Positions 1 through 5,777 of a stretch of 6,867 nt of DNA are shown one piece after another. The notes below the pieces were generated by a model. It was not told the origin of the DNA. It searched no databases and saw only the letters and a list, made by a program, of their open reading frames with translations. The DNA is from Oscillospiraceae bacterium (GTDB taxonomy: Bacteria; Bacillota; Clostridia; Saccharofermentanales; Saccharofermentanaceae): assembly GCA_902803695.1 (NCBI GenBank), contig CADCQX010000462.1, forward strand, positions 1 to 6,867, written 5' to 3'. Positions within the stretch are counted from its first letter, which is position 1. Every line of letters begins with the position of its first letter. Both the position numbers and the translations under genes were made by a program.

Positions 1-83
1 GGAACGTTAAAGTCAACACGGACTATAACTCTTTTTCCGGCAACATTTAAATCTTCAACATTTTTCTTTTGAACCATTGCCAT
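1..83 (-). CDS. pgk: Phosphoglycerate kinase, N-terminal fragment (cut by window edge)
   Basis: Read on the minus strand from the ATG at 83, this encodes 27 full codons plus two bases. The protein starts MAMVQKKNVEDLNVAGKR and continues VIVRVDFNVP, which is the conserved opening of phosphoglycerate kinase; the R-x-D-F-N-V-P segment is part of its 3-phosphoglycerate binding site. The enzyme is cytosolic and makes ATP from 1,3-bisphosphoglycerate in glycolysis. The rest of the gene lies outside the window, so length and later domains cannot be checked. A second ATG lies two codons downstream. I prefer the first because AGGAGT sits 9 bases upstream of it. The gene probably has its own promoter in the spacer and is separated from the fab operon by a terminator-like hairpin. 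The identification rests on about 28 residues, but the motif is distinctive. Confidence 0.88.
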   Translation of the reverse strand, partial: MAMVQKKNVEDLNVAGKRVIVRVDFNV

Positions 84-92
84 ATGTAGATC

Positions 93-98
93 ACTCCT
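93..98 (-). promoter_or_regulatory. Ribosome binding site of pgk
   Basis: AGGAGT on the minus strand ends 9 bases before the ATG at 83. It supports that start over the in-frame ATG at 77. Confidence 0.75.
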
Positions 99-141
99 GT
101 GAATTTTTATAGTTTTGGCACAATTCGCGCCATCCTTTCCG

Positions 142-187
142 ATTATACATTCATCCCTCTTTTTATAAAAGAACGGATTTGCGTCAA
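142..187 (-). promoter_or_regulatory. Probable promoter of pgk
   Basis: A perfect TATAAT (-10) lies at 147 to 142 on the minus strand, about 60 bases before the pgk start codon. This would place transcription start near 135 and give a leader of roughly 50 bases. The hexamer 17 bases further upstream (TTTTAT, 170-165) is a poor -35. A better -35, TTGACG, lies at 187-182, but it is 34 bases from TATAAT and only 14 from a second AT-rich hexamer, TATAAA (167-162). The true pairing is therefore unclear. Upstream, 196-230 holds several A tracts (on the minus strand) that resemble an UP element or intrinsically curved DNA. Inferred from sequence only. Confidence 0.5.
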
Positions 188-195
188 ACCTGAGC

Positions 196-230
196 AAATT
201 TTCATTTTTTTCGATTTTTTCTTTTAAATA
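196..230 (-). other. A-tract-rich stretch upstream of the pgk promoter
   Basis: On the minus strand this stretch has successive runs of A (AAAA, AAAAAA, AAAAAAA, AAAA) separated by a few bases, directly upstream of the TTGACG element. Such runs can act as UP elements or bend DNA. There is no coding signal. Function is inferred from composition and position. Confidence 0.35.
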
Positions 231-243
231 AGCCAAAAGAAAT

Positions 244-276
244 TTCATTTGCTTTTCGAAAAGGCAAAAAAATGAA
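244..276. repeat. Imperfect inverted repeat around CTTTTCGAAAAG
   Basis: The 12-base palindrome CTTTTCGAAAAG occupies 252-263. It is flanked by GC pairs (251-252 with 264-265) and by the arms TTCATTT (244-250) and AAATGAA (270-276), with small bulges. The right arm overlaps the U tract and stem foot of the hairpin at 266-350, so the two structures cannot form fully at the same time. It may be a second, weaker hairpin after the terminator or a chance feature of AT-rich DNA. Confidence 0.4.
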
Positions 277-350
277 GTCCCGGATCTCTCCTTCGCCATG
301 GGTTGTGTACAGGCATGTTGGCTCAGGTTCGATCTGATGGGACTTCGTTT
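266..350 (-). terminator. Probable terminator of the fab operon, with an unusual branched hairpin
   Basis: On the minus strand a perfect 8-bp stem, GAAGTCCC (346-339) with GGGACTTC (281-274), is extended by a G-U pair and three A-U pairs. It is followed by a run of seven T (272-266). It lies about 55 bases after the fabZ stop, where an operon terminator is expected. The 57-base interior is unusually long and can form three small hairpins: TCAG/CTGA (337-334 with 326-323), GCCA/TGGC (322-319 with 298-295), and GGA-GAGA-TCC, a GNRA tetraloop (291-282). The result is a four-way, cloverleaf-like shape. It could instead be a small structured RNA or regulatory element. The helices are read directly from the sequence; the function is inferred. 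Confidence 0.6.
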
Positions 351-400
351 CCGTTATCAGTTATAAACGAGGTGCATTACACACTTCGTAAACCGCTTAT

Positions 401-838
401 TTAGTTGTCGATGACTGCGAACTTGATGGTGCAGCTGCACTTGAGTTCGCCGTCCACAGTGGCTTTTGCTTCACCGATACCCATAGGTCCTCTGACCTGG
501 GTGATCTTTGTCTCGAGAGTGAGCACATCTCCCGGAACTACAGGCTTTTTGAACTTGCAGTTGTCGATGCCGGTGAACACGGCGATCTTGCCCTTGTTCT
601 CCTCTTTGCAAAGGATAGCGACTGCGCCCGTCTGAGCGAGAGCCTCAACAATGAGCACGCCCGGCATGATAGCCATCTGCGGGAAGTGACCTGCAAAGAA
701 CGGCTCGTTGAAACTTACGCACTTCTTACCGATAGCATACTGACCCGGCTCGAAGTCTTCGATCCTGTCGATCAGGAGGAACGGGCTTCTGTGTGGAAGG
801 ATGTCCTTGATCTGTTCGATGTTAAGAGAATTAGCCAT
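401..838 (-). CDS. fabZ: 3-hydroxyacyl-ACP dehydratase FabZ
   Basis: This 145-residue protein has the normal FabZ length and single hot-dog fold. It removes water from (3R)-hydroxyacyl-ACP to give trans-2-enoyl-ACP in the cytosolic FAS II cycle. The family signature LPHRSPFLLIDRI lies at 14-26. The catalytic histidine is His51 in AGHFPQMAIMPG and the catalytic glutamate is Glu65 in GVLIVEALAQTGA. The loop after GHFP reads QMAIMPG, where many homologues have a proline before the I/V-MPG; this is a minor oddity. It is the last gene of the fab run, 11 bases after fabF, with an AAGGAG site overlapping the fabF stop codon. No FabA, FabM or other isomerase gene is present here. Whether this FabZ also contributes to unsaturated fatty acid synthesis, as FabN-type enzymes do, cannot be told from the sequence. 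Confidence 0.96.
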   Translation of the reverse strand: MANSLNIEQIKDILPHRSPFLLIDRIEDFEPGQYAIGKKCVSFNEPFFAGHFPQMAIMPGVLIVEALAQTGAVAILCKEENKGKIAVFTGIDNCKFKKPVVPGDVLTLETKITQVRGPMGIGEAKATVDGELKCSCTIKFAVIDN

Positions 839-849
839 AACCGTGCTCC

Positions 850-2097
850 TTATCCTTCGTACTTCTTGAGTACGATAACTGCGTTGTGGCCTCCGAATCC
901 GAGTGAGTTGGACATTGCGTATGTGATGTCCTTCTTAACGCCCTCACCGAAGCAGTAATTAAGATCGCACTCTTCGCCCGGATTCTTGGATCCTGCCGTT
1001 ACGTGGATATAACCCTCTTCGATGGACTTTACAACATCGATAGCCTCGATGGCACCTGCGCCTCCGAGAAGATGTCCTGTCATAGACTTTGTTGAGTTGA
1101 TGTGTGTCTTATATGCATCATCACCCATAGCGAACTTGATAGCTCTTGTCTCGAAAAGGTCGTTATGGTGTGTGGATGTTCCGTGAGCGTTGATATAGTC
1201 AACCTGGGATGGCTCGATGCCTGCATCCTGCATTGCATACTTCATTGCCATTCCAGCACCGCTTCCGTCTTCAGCAGGTGAAGTTATGTGGAAAGCGTCA
1301 CATGTAGCACCGTAACCTACGACCTCAGCGTAGATCTTAGCGCCTCTTGCCTTGGCGTGCTCTTCTTCCTCGAGTACGAGGATACCTGCACCCTCACCGA
1401 TAACAAAGCCGTCACGCTCAGCGTCGAACGGTCTTGAAGCCGTATTCGGATCTTCGTTGGTTGAAAGAGCCGTAAGGGATGTAAATCCTGCAACGCCCAG
1501 AGGACAGATAGCTGCCTCAGTACCGCCTGCAAAGATAACGTCAGCTTCGCCATATGCGATGGATCTGAAAGCCTCACCGATACAGTTTGTACCTGTTGCG
1601 CATGCCGTTACTACATCGATATTCTTACCCTTGAGTCCCAGAAGGATAGCAACGTTACCTGCTGCCATGTTGGAGATCATCATCGGGATGTACATAGGAG
1701 CGACCTTGGAAGGACCGAACTTAGGATTGATGAGTTTTCCGTACTCTCTCTCGTTAGCCTGCATGGAACCTACGCCTGAACCTACGATACAACCTACGCG
1801 GAAAGCATCCTCTTTCTCCATATCAAGACCTGAGTCCTTCATAGCCTGGCAAGCTGCTGCCATAGCGTACTGTGAGAAGAGCTCTGCTCTCTTGGCTGTC
1901 TTGAAGTCCATGTAGTCCGTTGCATTGAAGTCTTTTACTTCTGCAGCGAGCTTAACCTTATAATCAGTCGTATCAAACTTTGTGATAGGTCCGATACCGA
2001 CCTTACCTGCCTTAAGGTTCTCCCAATATGTGTTTACGTCATTACCAATCGGTGTGATGGCACCGAGACCTGTGATTACTACTTTTCTTCCGTTCAT
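850..2097 (-). CDS. fabF: 3-oxoacyl-ACP synthase II FabF
   Basis: This 415-residue condensing enzyme has typical KAS II length and a thiolase fold. It decarboxylates malonyl-ACP and joins it to a growing acyl chain held on the active-site cysteine. The opening VVITGLGAITPIG (6-18) is characteristic. The catalytic Cys166 sits in VVTACATGTNCIG. His305 is in NAHGTSTHHND, Lys337 in STKSMTGH and His342 in GHLLGGAGAIEA. The gatekeeper Phe401 is in the C-terminal GFGGHN loop. The Cys-His-His triad separates it from the Cys-His-Asn FabH encoded upstream. The start at 2097 is supported by TGAGGT, which overlaps the fabG stop 11 bases upstream. In many Firmicutes accB lies between fabF and fabZ, but here fabZ follows directly. 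FabB is an alternative label; the cluster context and the absence of a fabA partner favour FabF. Confidence 0.96.
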   Translation of the reverse strand: MNGRKVVITGLGAITPIGNDVNTYWENLKAGKVGIGPITKFDTTDYKVKLAAEVKDFNATDYMDFKTAKRAELFSQYAMAAACQAMKDSGLDMEKEDAFRVGCIVGSGVGSMQANEREYGKLINPKFGPSKVAPMYIPMMISNMAAGNVAILLGLKGKNIDVVTACATGTNCIGEAFRSIAYGEADVIFAGGTEAAICPLGVAGFTSLTALSTNEDPNTASRPFDAERDGFVIGEGAGILVLEEEEHAKARGAKIYAEVVGYGATCDAFHITSPAEDGSGAGMAMKYAMQDAGIEPSQVDYINAHGTSTHHNDLFETRAIKFAMGDDAYKTHINSTKSMTGHLLGGAGAIEAIDVVKSIEEGYIHVTAGSKNPGEECDLNYCFGEGVKKDITYAMSNSLGFGGHNAVIVLKKYEG

Positions 2098-2108
2098 GTT
2101 TGTTTACC

Positions 2109-2843
2109 TCACATTACCATTCCGCCATCGACATTGATGACCTGACCCGTTACGTAGCTTGCCTTGTCAGAACAAAGGAAAGATACGACATTGGCGATGT
2201 CTTCAGGCTCTGCGCACTTCTTCATAGGGATCTGTGCGAGGATGGCTTCTTTTACTTTATCACTCAATACTTCAGTCATGTCAGTCTTAACATAACCCGG
2301 AGCTACGCTGTTTACCGTGATGCCTCTTGTAGCAAGCTCTTTTGCTGCGGACTTTGTAAGTCCGATGATGCCTGCCTTGGAAGCTGCATAGTTAGCCTGA
2401 CCTGCATTACCAGTTACACCGACAACCGAGCTGATGTTTACGATACGGCCGCTTCTAGCCTTCATCATGATAGGAGTAACTGCCTTTGTGCAGTTGAAAG
2501 CACCCTTAAGATTTGTATTGATGATGGAATCGAAATCCTCTTCCGTCATTCTCATGATAAGACCGTCTTTTGTCTTACCTGCGTTATTAACGAGAACGTC
2601 AACGCTTCCGAGCTTTTCAACGACTTCTGCCGTCATCTTCTCTACCTGCTCGAGTGAAGATACATCGCACTGGACTGCGATGGCATTTCTTCCCGTTGCC
2701 CTGATCTCTTCTGCGAGACTTTCAGCACGCTCGACTGATCCCTGATAGATGATAGCTACGTCGAATCCGTCTGCTGCAAGAGCCTTTACGATGGCTGCGC
2801 CGATTCCTCTGGAGCCGCCTGTTACGATTGCTGCTTTGCTCAT
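2109..2843 (-). CDS. fabG: 3-oxoacyl-ACP reductase FabG
   Basis: This 244-residue short-chain dehydrogenase reduces 3-oxoacyl-ACP to (3R)-hydroxyacyl-ACP with NADPH in the FAS II cycle. The Rossmann nucleotide-binding motif TGGSRGIG is at 8-15 and NNAG at 86-89. The structural Asn111 is in INTNLKGAF. The catalytic Ser139, Tyr152 and Lys156 are in NISSVVG and QANYAASKAG. The family C-terminus, VTGQVINVDGGM, is intact. Length and motifs match FabG closely. The short-chain dehydrogenase family is broad, but placement between fabD and fabF makes the assignment firm. The start at 2843 is decided by a consensus AAGGAGG that overlaps the fabD stop codon, which suggests translational coupling within the operon. 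Confidence 0.97.
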   Translation of the reverse strand: MSKAAIVTGGSRGIGAAIVKALAADGFDVAIIYQGSVERAESLAEEIRATGRNAIAVQCDVSSLEQVEKMTAEVVEKLGSVDVLVNNAGKTKDGLIMRMTEEDFDSIINTNLKGAFNCTKAVTPIMMKARSGRIVNISSVVGVTGNAGQANYAASKAGIIGLTKSAAKELATRGITVNSVAPGYVKTDMTEVLSDKVKEAILAQIPMKKCAEPEDIANVVSFLCSDKASYVTGQVINVDGGMVM

Positions 2844-2854
2844 AAAGTCCCTCC

Positions 2855-3775
2855 TTATGCGATCTCTTTAAGCTTCTCGAGATCCTCAACAGTTGAGATG
2901 TTGATAACCTTTGCTTCCGGATCGATCTTCTTCATGAAGCCTGCGATCGTCTTGCCGGGGCCGATCTCGATAAAGACATCGACACCGTCAGCGATCATTT
3001 TCCTTACACTGTCTTCCCACCTTACAGGCGAATATACCTGCTTGATAAGATTCTCTTTTACTTCATTCTTATCATCTGTGATCTCAGCATTTACGTTAGC
3101 TACATAAGGGAAAGCCATCTCGTTGACCTTAACGTCCTCCATGACCTTCTCGAGCCTGTCTGCTGCTTCGCACATAAGTGTTGAGTGGAATGCACCTGAT
3201 ACATTGAGAGGTACTACTCTCTTGGCACCCTTCTCTTCCTTAAGGATCTCGCCTGCCTTTGTAACAGCTTCCTTCTCACCTGAGATTACGATCTGTCCAG
3301 GGCAGTTGAGGTTAGCTACGCAAGCTCCGTCGATCTTGTCGCATACTTCCTGTACATCTTCTCTTCCGAGACCGATGATGGCGCTCATACCGCCTTCTAC
3401 GTCCGGGCTGCTCTCCTGCATGAACTTGCCTCTCTGGTAGATGAGCTTATAAGCATCTTCAGGCTTCAAAGCCTTGTTTGCGATAAGTGCTGCGTACTCA
3501 CCCAATGAAAGACCTGCGGAAACAGAAGCCTTTATGCCCTGCTTCTCAACGACCTTTGTCATAGCCGCACATGTAGCTACGATCGCGAGCTGTGTATATT
3601 CTGTCTGATTGATAAGATCATTCTCTTCGAAAAGGATCTTCTCCAGATCGATGCCGGATTCCTTGGAAGCCAACTTGATCTGCTCTCTTGCTTCTTCGAA
3701 GTTATCGAAAAAGTCCTTTCCCATTCCTACTGCCTGGACACCCTGGCCCGGATAAACAAATGCTATCTTACTCAT
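2855..3775 (-). CDS. fabD: Malonyl-CoA:ACP transacylase FabD
   Basis: This 306-residue protein has the usual FabD length. It moves malonyl from CoA to acyl carrier protein, supplying the extender unit used by FabH and FabF. The N-terminal YPGQGVQAVGMG (8-19) contains the oxyanion-hole Gln11. The nucleophile elbow reads AGLSLGEYAAL with Ser90. Arg115, which binds the malonyl carboxylate, is in YQRGKF, and the catalytic His197 is in SGAFHSTLM. The C-terminal IGPGKTIAGF is also typical. The elbow has Leu where most characterised FabDs have His (GHSLG). The catalytic Ser and His remain, so the enzyme is probably active. Its ATG overlaps the fabK stop as ATGA, and its ribosome binding site must lie inside the end of fabK, where GAGAGG and AAGGAG occur. 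Confidence 0.96.
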   Translation of the reverse strand: MSKIAFVYPGQGVQAVGMGKDFFDNFEEAREQIKLASKESGIDLEKILFEENDLINQTEYTQLAIVATCAAMTKVVEKQGIKASVSAGLSLGEYAALIANKALKPEDAYKLIYQRGKFMQESSPDVEGGMSAIIGLGREDVQEVCDKIDGACVANLNCPGQIVISGEKEAVTKAGEILKEEKGAKRVVPLNVSGAFHSTLMCEAADRLEKVMEDVKVNEMAFPYVANVNAEITDDKNEVKENLIKQVYSPVRWEDSVRKMIADGVDVFIEIGPGKTIAGFMKKIDPEAKVINISTVEDLEKLKEIA

Positions 3776-4695
3776 ACCTTAAGTAACCTCTCTCCTTCTG
3801 TCATGATATCTTCAATGATCTGCTTACAAGTTCTCTGCTCTTTAACGAGACCTGAGATCTGACCTGCCATTACGCTACCCATCTTTGTGTCACCGTCGAC
3901 AACTGCCTTACGGAGAGCACCGAGTGTGAGCTGCTCGAGCTCATCAAGAGAAGCACCTTCGGACTCGAGCTTCAGATACTCGGTTACCATCTGGTTTCTG
4001 AGGATTCTTACAGGGTGGCCTGTGCTCCTTCCCGTTACCTTGGAGTCGATGTCCTTAGCCTTCATGACGAAGTCCTTGTAGTTCTGGTGAACGTTTGTCT
4101 CCTCAGCGCAGATAAAGACTGTTCCCATCTGAACTGCCTTAGCGCCGAGCATGAATGCTGCTGCGAATCCTCTGCCGTCTGCGATACCGCCTGCTGCGAT
4201 AACAGGAATGTTGACTGCATCTACGACCTGAGGAACGAGCGTCATCGTTGTTGCCTCACCGATATGTCCGCCGGACTCTGTACCTTCTGCAACAACTGCA
4301 TCAGCGCCGACCTTTTCCATTCTCTTTGCGTATGCTACGGAAGCGATTACAGGGATAACCTTGATGCCTGCTTCCTTCCACATAGGCATGAACTTCTCAG
4401 GTGAACCTGCACCTGTAGTTACTACCTTAACGTCCTCCTCAACGAGCATCTTTGCGATCTCAGGAGCGTGTGGGTTCATGAGCATTACGTTTACGCCAAA
4501 AGGCTTATTTGTAAGCTTCTTTACTTCTTTAACCTGATTTCTAACCATCTCGGCGTCCATTCCGCCTGCACCGATGATACCGAGGCCGCCTGCCTCAGAA
4601 ACTGCAGCTGCGAGATGATAGTCTGCAACCCATGCCATACCGCCCTGGATGATAGGATATTCGATTCCCAAAAGTTCTGTGATTTCAGTTTTCAT
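3772..4695 (-). CDS. fabK: FMN-dependent enoyl-ACP reductase FabK
   Basis: This 307-residue TIM-barrel flavoprotein catalyses the last step of the elongation cycle, reducing trans-2-enoyl-ACP with NAD(P)H. The opening LLGIEYPIIQGGMAWVAD is typical of FabK and related nitronate monooxygenases. The catalytic histidine is His144 in ESGGHIG. FMN phosphate-binding segments are AAGGIADGRG (167-176) and the GTVFICAEE region (191-199). Nitronate monooxygenase is the main alternative because the families share fold and motifs. Length, the ESGGHIG motif and position between fabH and fabD argue for FabK. It is the only enoyl reductase in the window. It starts 15 bases after fabH with GGAGG 9 bases upstream, and its TGA overlaps the fabD ATG by four bases. 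Confidence 0.95.
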   Translation of the reverse strand: MKTEITELLGIEYPIIQGGMAWVADYHLAAAVSEAGGLGIIGAGGMDAEMVRNQVKEVKKLTNKPFGVNVMLMNPHAPEIAKMLVEEDVKVVTTGAGSPEKFMPMWKEAGIKVIPVIASVAYAKRMEKVGADAVVAEGTESGGHIGEATTMTLVPQVVDAVNIPVIAAGGIADGRGFAAAFMLGAKAVQMGTVFICAEETNVHQNYKDFVMKAKDIDSKVTGRSTGHPVRILRNQMVTEYLKLESEGASLDELEQLTLGALRKAVVDGDTKMGSVMAGQISGLVKEQRTCKQIIEDIMTEGERLLKV

Positions 4696-4710
4696 AGCCG
4701 GAGTCCTCCA

Positions 4711-5679
4711 TTAGAATTCTATATAACTTGCGCCCCAGGTAAGACCTGCTCCGAATCCGGAAGCGATGATCTTTGTACCCGGCTTGAGTTTGCCTGCCTT
4801 CTTAAGCTCTGTGAGCAAAGAAGGGATACTTGCCGATGATGTGTTACCCATGCTGGAAATGTTCATAGGGAATTTTTCGAGAGGAACACTAAGGCGCTTG
4901 CTTACAGCCTCGATGATCCTGCTGTTTGCCTGATGGAGTACGAAAAGGTCAACTTCTTCTTTGTTGATCGAGTACTTCTCGCAAAGCTCGTTGATGATCG
5001 CAGGAACTGCAGTTACTGCGAACTTGAATACTTCTTTTCCGTCCATGAGGAAGAATGTTTTAGGAAGGAGCTCTTCGGCGTCCTTTCTCTGCTTCATGTT
5101 CTCTGCGTAGAGGCAGTCTCCCTTTTTGCCGTCGGCATGGAGAACGAACATGTTCTTCTTATCGCTTTCGTCAGCACGAAGGACAGCTGCACCTGCCGCA
5201 TCACCGAAAAGGATGCATGTGCCTCTGTCCGTCCAGTCTACGTAGTTACTGGTACATTCGCTTCCGATAACGAGAGCGGTCTTGTAGTGACCTGACTCGA
5301 TGAAGCTCTGTGCTGTGTTGTATGCCGTGAGAAATCCTGTACATGCGGAGTTAAGGTCAAAGCAGCAGGCATTCTTGGCGCCTACTTCCTTTTGTACTAC
5401 GCATGAAGACGACGGAACGATCATGTTGCTCGTCGTGCTTGCAAGGATGATGATATCGATCTCCTCAGGATCGATGCCTGCGTCTTCGATAGCATTCTTT
5501 GCTGCGTTTACCGCCATCTGGGATACAGATTCGGTATATGGATCCGAGATGTGTCTCTCGCGTATGCCTGTACGCTCAACGATCCATTCATCAGAGGTCT
5601 CGACCATTTCTTCAAGGTCTTTGTTGCTCAAGACTTTCGAAGGTAGGTAAGATCCCAACCCAATAATCTTTCCTATCAT
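4711..5679 (-). CDS. fabH: 3-oxoacyl-ACP synthase III FabH
   Basis: This 322-residue KAS III primes fatty acid synthesis by condensing an acyl-CoA starter with malonyl-ACP. The visible triad is Cys113 in DLNSACTGF, His249 in LHQANSRI and Asn279 in SMGNTSSAS, the arrangement that marks FabH. The N-terminal SDEWIVERTGIRERH (29-43), which includes Trp32 of the CoA-binding region, and the C-terminal FGAGLTWGA are also typical. Starter preference (acetyl or branched) cannot be read reliably from the sequence. It is the first gene of the fab run. The start at 5679 is supported by AAGAGG 8 bases upstream. That site is also one arm of a 9-bp inverted repeat reaching into the promoter, and a 23-bp palindrome lies just upstream, so operon control probably acts here. 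Confidence 0.96.
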   Translation of the reverse strand: MIGKIIGLGSYLPSKVLSNKDLEEMVETSDEWIVERTGIRERHISDPYTESVSQMAVNAAKNAIEDAGIDPEEIDIIILASTTSNMIVPSSSCVVQKEVGAKNACCFDLNSACTGFLTAYNTAQSFIESGHYKTALVIGSECTSNYVDWTDRGTCILFGDAAGAAVLRADESDKKNMFVLHADGKKGDCLYAENMKQRKDAEELLPKTFFLMDGKEVFKFAVTAVPAIINELCEKYSINKEEVDLFVLHQANSRIIEAVSKRLSVPLEKFPMNISSMGNTSSASIPSLLTELKKAGKLKPGTKIIASGFGAGLTWGASYIEF

Positions 5680-5687
5680 TAATTAGT

Positions 5688-5742
5688 CCTCTTGTTTGAT
5701 TGTAGAATATTTTGACTATCAAAGTATTATCATAACAAGAGG
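5688..5742. repeat. 9-bp inverted repeat including the fabH ribosome binding site
   Basis: CCTCTTGTT at 5688-5696 and AACAAGAGG at 5734-5742 are perfect inverted copies separated by 37 bases. On the minus strand the downstream copy AACAAGAGG contains the fabH ribosome binding site, and the upstream copy overlaps the predicted -10 region. A transcript starting upstream of 5742 could fold and hide the site. A transcript from the predicted start near 5721 would lack the upstream arm. The 23-bp palindrome lies between the two arms. Confidence 0.5.
5706..5728. promoter_or_regulatory. 23-bp palindrome, candidate FabT-like operator of the fab operon
   Basis: The sequence is AATATTTTGA, three bases, TCAAAGTATT: two 10-base arms that match at nine positions when inverted. 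The core TTTGA-N3-TCAAA resembles the TTTGAT-N-ATCAAA type palindrome I recall for the MarR-family repressor FabT of streptococci and relatives. It sits just downstream of the likely -10 element and over the predicted start of transcription, where a bound repressor would block initiation. A further TTTGA/TCAAA half-site lies at 5695-5699. No fabT gene is in the window, so the regulator is inferred. The palindrome itself is seen directly. Confidence 0.6.
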
Positions 5743-5752
5743 GTTTAGTCAA
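5726..5752 (-). promoter_or_regulatory. Probable promoter of the fabH-fabZ operon
   Basis: On the minus strand an extended -10, TG-T-TATGAT, lies at 5737-5729. A good -35, TTGACT, lies at 5752-5747, but it is only 12 bases from TATGAT. It is 15 bases from the overlapping hexamer GATAAT (5731-5726). Either the extended -10 works without that -35, or TTGACT pairs with GATAAT at a short spacing. Both options start transcription near 5717-5722 and give a leader of about 40 bases. No clear terminator separates this promoter from the upstream membrane protein gene, so read-through is also possible. Confidence 0.5.
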
Positions 5753-5777
5753 CACGACAGGTTTCATTGCCACAGAA

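Noticed and set aside
245..316. Small minus-strand reading frame of 23 codons beginning MPVHNPWRRR
   Set aside because: It has no ribosome binding site and lies entirely within the hairpin and U tract, so it is probably accidental.
274..346. A 73-base cloverleaf with a GUUCGAU loop on the plus strand, suggesting a tRNA or tRNA-like gene
   Set aside because: The length and the 7-8 bp closing stem fit a tRNA, but the TTCGA loop is out of register by one base. There is no D-arm consensus, no proper five-bp anticodon stem, no U8 and no CCA. The U7 tract on the minus strand fits a terminator better.
1352..1915. Long plus-strand open frame (187 codons) opposite fabF
   Set aside because: It is antisense to well-conserved FabF codons. 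The translation is rich in Ser, Ala and Pro with no recognisable domain, and it has no ribosome binding site. It is a shadow of the real gene.
2100..2657. Long plus-strand open frame (185 codons) opposite fabG
   Set aside because: It is fully antisense to FabG, its Cys/His/Tyr-rich translation matches no family I know, and it has no supporting start signals.
4015..4404. Plus-strand open frame with many cysteines opposite fabK
   Set aside because: The Cys-rich pattern comes from reading Ala/Gly codons of FabK on the opposite strand. There is no regular metal-binding spacing.
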